Source: Candidatus Methylomirabilota bacterium (GTDB lineage: Bacteria > Methylomirabilota > Methylomirabilia > Methylomirabilales > JACPAU01). Taken from it: a stretch of 7,288 nucleotides of DNA. Below are positions 5,307 to 7,288 of the stretch, piece by piece. Location: assembly GCA_016180705.1 (NCBI GenBank), contig JACPAU010000122.1:1-7288 (forward strand). The letters are read 5' to 3'. The notes beneath the pieces are model-generated. The model was not told where the DNA came from. It saw only the letters and a program-made list of their open reading frames with translations, and did no database searches. Position 1 is the stretch's first letter; every line of letters begins with the position of its first letter. A program made the translations under genes and the position numbers.

Positions 5307-5747
5307 ATGTTCCGGGGGCGCTACGAGCACTCCGTAGACGACAAGGGACGACTCAGCATCCCGTCCCGGTTCCGGGAGATTCTCGCCCGCCGCCGCCAGC
5401 GGATGCTGATCCTCACGGACGTGGACTCCTGCGTCGCCGCCTACCCGCTGGACGAGTGGCGCCAGCTCGAGGATCGGATCCGAAAGCAGAGCACCTTGCA
5501 GAAGGACGTGCGGGCGTTCCTCCGCATCTTCTACTCGGGCGCGACGGAGAGCCCCATGGACGGGCAGGGGCGGATCCTGATCCCCCCGCACCTGCGGGAG
5601 CGGACGGGGCTTACCCGCGAAGTCATGATCATCGGGGTGCTGAACAAGATGGAGATCTGGAGCAAGGCCCGCTGGGAGGAGTTCCTGGCCCGGTCGCCCG
5701 TCACCTTCGAGGACGTCGCGGCCCGGCTCGCCGACCTCGGCATCTGA
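5307..5747 (+). CDS. mraZ: Transcriptional regulator MraZ
   Basis: MraZ is a DNA-binding regulator found at the head of the division and cell wall (dcw) cluster. It forms ring-shaped oligomers and represses its own operon through TGGG-type repeats. The 146-residue product has the two AbrB-like half-domains of the family: MFRGRYEHSVDDKGRLSIPSR (1-21), and a second copy near residues 84-97 reading MDGQGRILIPPHLR. Each carries the DxKGR or DxQGR DNA-binding signature. The length matches the usual 140-150. The ATG at 5307 has AGGGAG (5293-5298) eight bases upstream. The leader carries three phased MraZ-type repeats downstream of a good promoter, so autoregulation is likely. A STAS gene follows 34 bp later instead of the usual rsmH. 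Confidence 0.97.
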   Translation: MFRGRYEHSVDDKGRLSIPSRFREILARRRQRMLILTDVDSCVAAYPLDEWRQLEDRIRKQSTLQKDVRAFLRIFYSGATESPMDGQGRILIPPHLRERTGLTREVMIIGVLNKMEIWSKARWEEFLARSPVTFEDVAARLADLGI

Positions 5748-5781
5748 GCGGGGGCAGGGTGAGGACGGGGAGGAGGAGCGG

Positions 5782-6177
5782 ATGAGGCCTGGAGATCAGC
5801 GCAAGAGGCTGGCTCTCGAGTGCACGATGGAGCGTGATCCCGAAGCCGGCATCGCCACGTTCCGCCCCCGCGGCGCCATCAGCCTCTGGGGCATGCTCGA
5901 GCTCCGGGAGGTGCTCGCCGCGGCCCTGCGCAACGGCTACACGAGGCACCTCCTGGATTTCTCGGCCGTCTGGCACGTGAACGCGAAAAGCCTGGGGATC
6001 CTGGTGGAGCGCCGCGATCGGGCGCGCGAGGCCGGGGGCCAACTCGTTCTGGTGGCGCCCTCCGTCCCCGTCCGCGAACTGCTCGAGGCCGCCGGAGCCT
6101 ACGCTACGTTCGCCGTGGCGGCCACCGAGGCCGAGGGCCGGACGTTCCTGAACCCGGCCGGCATTCCGGCGGGGTGA
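5782..6177 (+). CDS. STAS-domain protein (anti-sigma factor antagonist-like), phospho-site lost
   Basis: The 131-residue protein looks like a stand-alone STAS domain, the fold of SpoIIAA-type anti-anti-sigma factors that bind anti-sigma kinases. Strand and helix order fits: GIATFRPRGAISLWGMLELREVLAAAL (about 23-49), HLLDFSAVWHVNAKSLGILVERRDRAREAGGQLVLV (about 56-91), and a final VRELLEAAGAYATFAVAATEAEG. In canonical members the helix begins D-S-S-G-L-G with a phosphorylated Ser; here it reads N67-A68-K69-S70-L-G, so the phospho-acceptor is Ala and the flanking Asp is Asn. The usual phosphorylation switch is therefore probably absent. The start is ATG 5782 with AGGAGGAG at 5771-5778; a later in-frame ATG at 5827 lacks such a site. 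It sits between mraZ and rsmH and shares GTGA with rsmH, so it is a coupled member of the dcw operon. Family assignment is by pattern only, and its partner is unknown. Confidence 0.72.
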   Translation: MRPGDQRKRLALECTMERDPEAGIATFRPRGAISLWGMLELREVLAAALRNGYTRHLLDFSAVWHVNAKSLGILVERRDRAREAGGQLVLVAPSVPVRELLEAAGAYATFAVAATEAEGRTFLNPAGIPAG

Positions 6178-7070
6178 TCGGGCGGCCAGGGCACGCCCCG
6201 GTCCTGCTCCCCCAGGTGCTGGCCTTCCTGCGGCCCATCCCCGACGGCCTCTATCTGGACCTCACCGTCGGGACCGGGGGGCACGCGGAGGGGATCCTGG
6301 AGGCCTCCGGGCCTACCGGCCGGCTGGTCGGCCTGGATCGCGACCGCGAGGTCCTCCTGCTCGCCCGGGAGCGCCTCGCCCGCTTCGAGTCGCGGGTCCG
6401 CCTGGTGCACGCGGACTACCGGGACCTGCGGGCGGTCGCGGCCGCGGAAGGGCTCGAGGCCTGGGACGGGGCCCTCCTGGACCTCGGCGTCTCCTCGGTC
6501 CAGCTGGATGACCCGGCCCGGGGCTTCGCCTTCAGCCGCTCCGGGCCGCTCGACATGCGGATGGACCGCGCGGGGGGTGGCGCCACGGCCGCCGACCTCC
6601 TGCGGGACCTCCCGGAGGCAGAGCTGAGCCGGATCCTCCGGGAGTACGGGGAGGAGCGGTGGGCTCGCCGCATCGCCCGGCGGATTGGCGCCGCGCGGGC
6701 GGTGGCCCCGCTCACGCGGACCGACGCGCTGGCGGACCTGGTGGCCGGCGCCATCCCGCGCCGCGCCTGGCCCAAGCGGATCCATCCGGCGACCCGGACC
6801 TTCCAGGCCCTCCGGATCGCGGTGAACCGGGAGTTGGAGGGGCTGGCGGAGGCGCTGGGAGAGGCAATTCACGGCCTGCGTCCGGGGGGGCGGGTCATCG
6901 TCATCGCGTTCCACTCGCTGGAGGACCGCATCGTGAAGCAGGTCCTGCGGGGGAGCCCCGAGGTGACGGTCCTGACGAAGAAGCCCTTGACACCCGGCCC
7001 CGAGGAAGTGGCGGCGAACCCCCGGGCCCGCAGCGCGAAGCTGCGGGCCGCCCGGCGGGTGGAGGGGTAG
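6174..7070 (+). CDS. rsmH: 16S rRNA (cytosine1402-N4)-methyltransferase
   Basis: RsmH (MraW) methylates N4 of C1402 in the ribosomal P site using S-adenosylmethionine, and is normally the second gene of the dcw cluster. The 298-residue product is near the usual 300-315. Motifs: HAPVLLPQVLAFL (7-19), the SAM-binding loop DLTVGTGGHAEGIL (29-42), GLDRD (53-57), ALLDLGVSSVQLD (100-112), GFAFSRSGPLDMRMD, HPATRTFQALRIAVNREL, GGRVIVIAFHSLEDRIVK, and the C-terminal NPRARSAKLRAA. The segment between SLEDRIVK and TKKPLTPG is short and lacks the Cys-rich insert found in some relatives. The start is GTG 6174, overlapping the STAS stop as GTGA. No strong independent Shine-Dalgarno is visible, so translation likely depends on coupling to the STAS gene. 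ftsL begins 3 bp after its TAG. Confidence 0.97.
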   Translation: MIGRPGHAPVLLPQVLAFLRPIPDGLYLDLTVGTGGHAEGILEASGPTGRLVGLDRDREVLLLARERLARFESRVRLVHADYRDLRAVAAAEGLEAWDGALLDLGVSSVQLDDPARGFAFSRSGPLDMRMDRAGGGATAADLLRDLPEAELSRILREYGEERWARRIARRIGAARAVAPLTRTDALADLVAGAIPRRAWPKRIHPATRTFQALRIAVNRELEGLAEALGEAIHGLRPGGRVIVIAFHSLEDRIVKQVLRGSPEVTVLTKKPLTPGPEEVAANPRARSAKLRAARRVEG

Positions 7071-7073
7071 ACG

Positions 7074-7288
7074 GTGGCGCGCTCCCTCGAGGGCACCCTC
7101 ACGCGGTCCCGGGAGCTGCGGAGGGCGGCCCGGCCCCGAGGCATCCTCCGGCGCCTGGACCTGTGGCGGGCCGTCCTGGTGCTGGGCCTGCTCTGCCTCG
7201 GCATCCTCGCGTACGTCTGGCTGCACATCCAGGTCCTCCGCCTCGGCTACGCCCTGGAGCGGCTGCGCGCCGAGCGCGCCGCCCTCCT
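7074..7288 (+). CDS. ftsL: FtsL-like cell division protein, 3'-truncated
   Basis: FtsL is a bitopic inner-membrane protein that, with FtsB and FtsQ, links the divisome to septal peptidoglycan synthesis. The frame from GTG 7074 stays open to the window end (71 codons plus two bases). It reads as a basic cytoplasmic N-terminus of about 30 residues rich in Arg, one transmembrane helix at about 31-52 (LWRAVLVLGLLCLGILAYVWLH), and the start of a coiled coil (VLRLGYALERLRAERAALL). This is FtsL topology, and the position directly after rsmH matches the dcw order. GGAGGGG at 7061-7067, inside the rsmH 3' end, lies six bases before the start. FtsL sequences diverge strongly, so the name rests mainly on topology and gene order. 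The true C-terminus lies outside the window. Confidence 0.82.
   Translation, partial: MARSLEGTLTRSRELRRAARPRGILRRLDLWRAVLVLGLLCLGILAYVWLHIQVLRLGYALERLRAERAAL

Noticed and set aside
4386..5591. A 401-codon minus-strand frame across the nuclease and mraZ.
   Set aside because: It is antisense to well-supported genes, has no recognisable domain, and shows the Pro/Gly/Arg/Leu-rich composition of high-GC shadow frames.
6099..7226. A 375-codon minus-strand frame across rsmH and ftsL.
   Set aside because: It lies antisense to unmistakable rsmH motifs, with shadow composition and no domain.

Overview
The window is a very GC-rich stretch (roughly 70% by eye) of bacterial chromosome, packed with housekeeping genes, nearly all on the + strand. 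GTG starts are common, stop/start overlaps are frequent and third codon positions are strongly G/C. The gene content (a DapL-type lysine pathway, a folate/pantothenate/deoxynucleoside kinase cluster, then the start of a division and cell-wall cluster) fits a Gram-negative-type, high-GC environmental lineage such as Methylomirabilota/Rokubacteria or a deltaproteobacterial relative. That placement is an impression from protein style and gene order, not a result.

Region 1 (1-2499) is a tight run: the 3' part of LL-diaminopimelate aminotransferase (dapL), then folB, folK and a deoxynucleoside kinase. folB and folK overlap by 25 bp, and folK and the kinase share a GTGA. FolB and FolK catalyse consecutive steps of dihydropterin/folate synthesis.

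Region 2 (2500-4414) holds panB and panC, which make pantothenate from ketoisovalerate and beta-alanine. They follow a 173-bp GC-rich gap that ends in a perfect 13-bp hairpin with a T-rich tail, placed directly against the panB Shine-Dalgarno. No panD is seen here.

Region 3 (4415-5306) is the least ordinary part. A probable small two-helix membrane protein is encoded on the minus strand, and its tail runs antisense into the end of panC. Divergent from it is a secreted staphylococcal-nuclease-like protein that has lost two expected calcium ligands. A locally AT-rich gap then carries a strong sigma-70-type promoter and three 10-bp-phased MraZ-type operator repeats.

Region 4 (5307-7288) is the start of the dcw (division and cell wall) cluster: mraZ, a STAS-domain protein lacking the usual phosphorylatable serine motif, rsmH, and the first part of an ftsL-like gene cut by the window edge. 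These four genes look like one operon expressed from the promoter before mraZ and autoregulated by MraZ.

I see no mobile element, CRISPR array, tRNA or rRNA. Nothing here amounts to a clearly new system. The best leads are the STAS gene inside the dcw cluster, the panB leader structure, the minus-strand membrane ORF and the altered nuclease.
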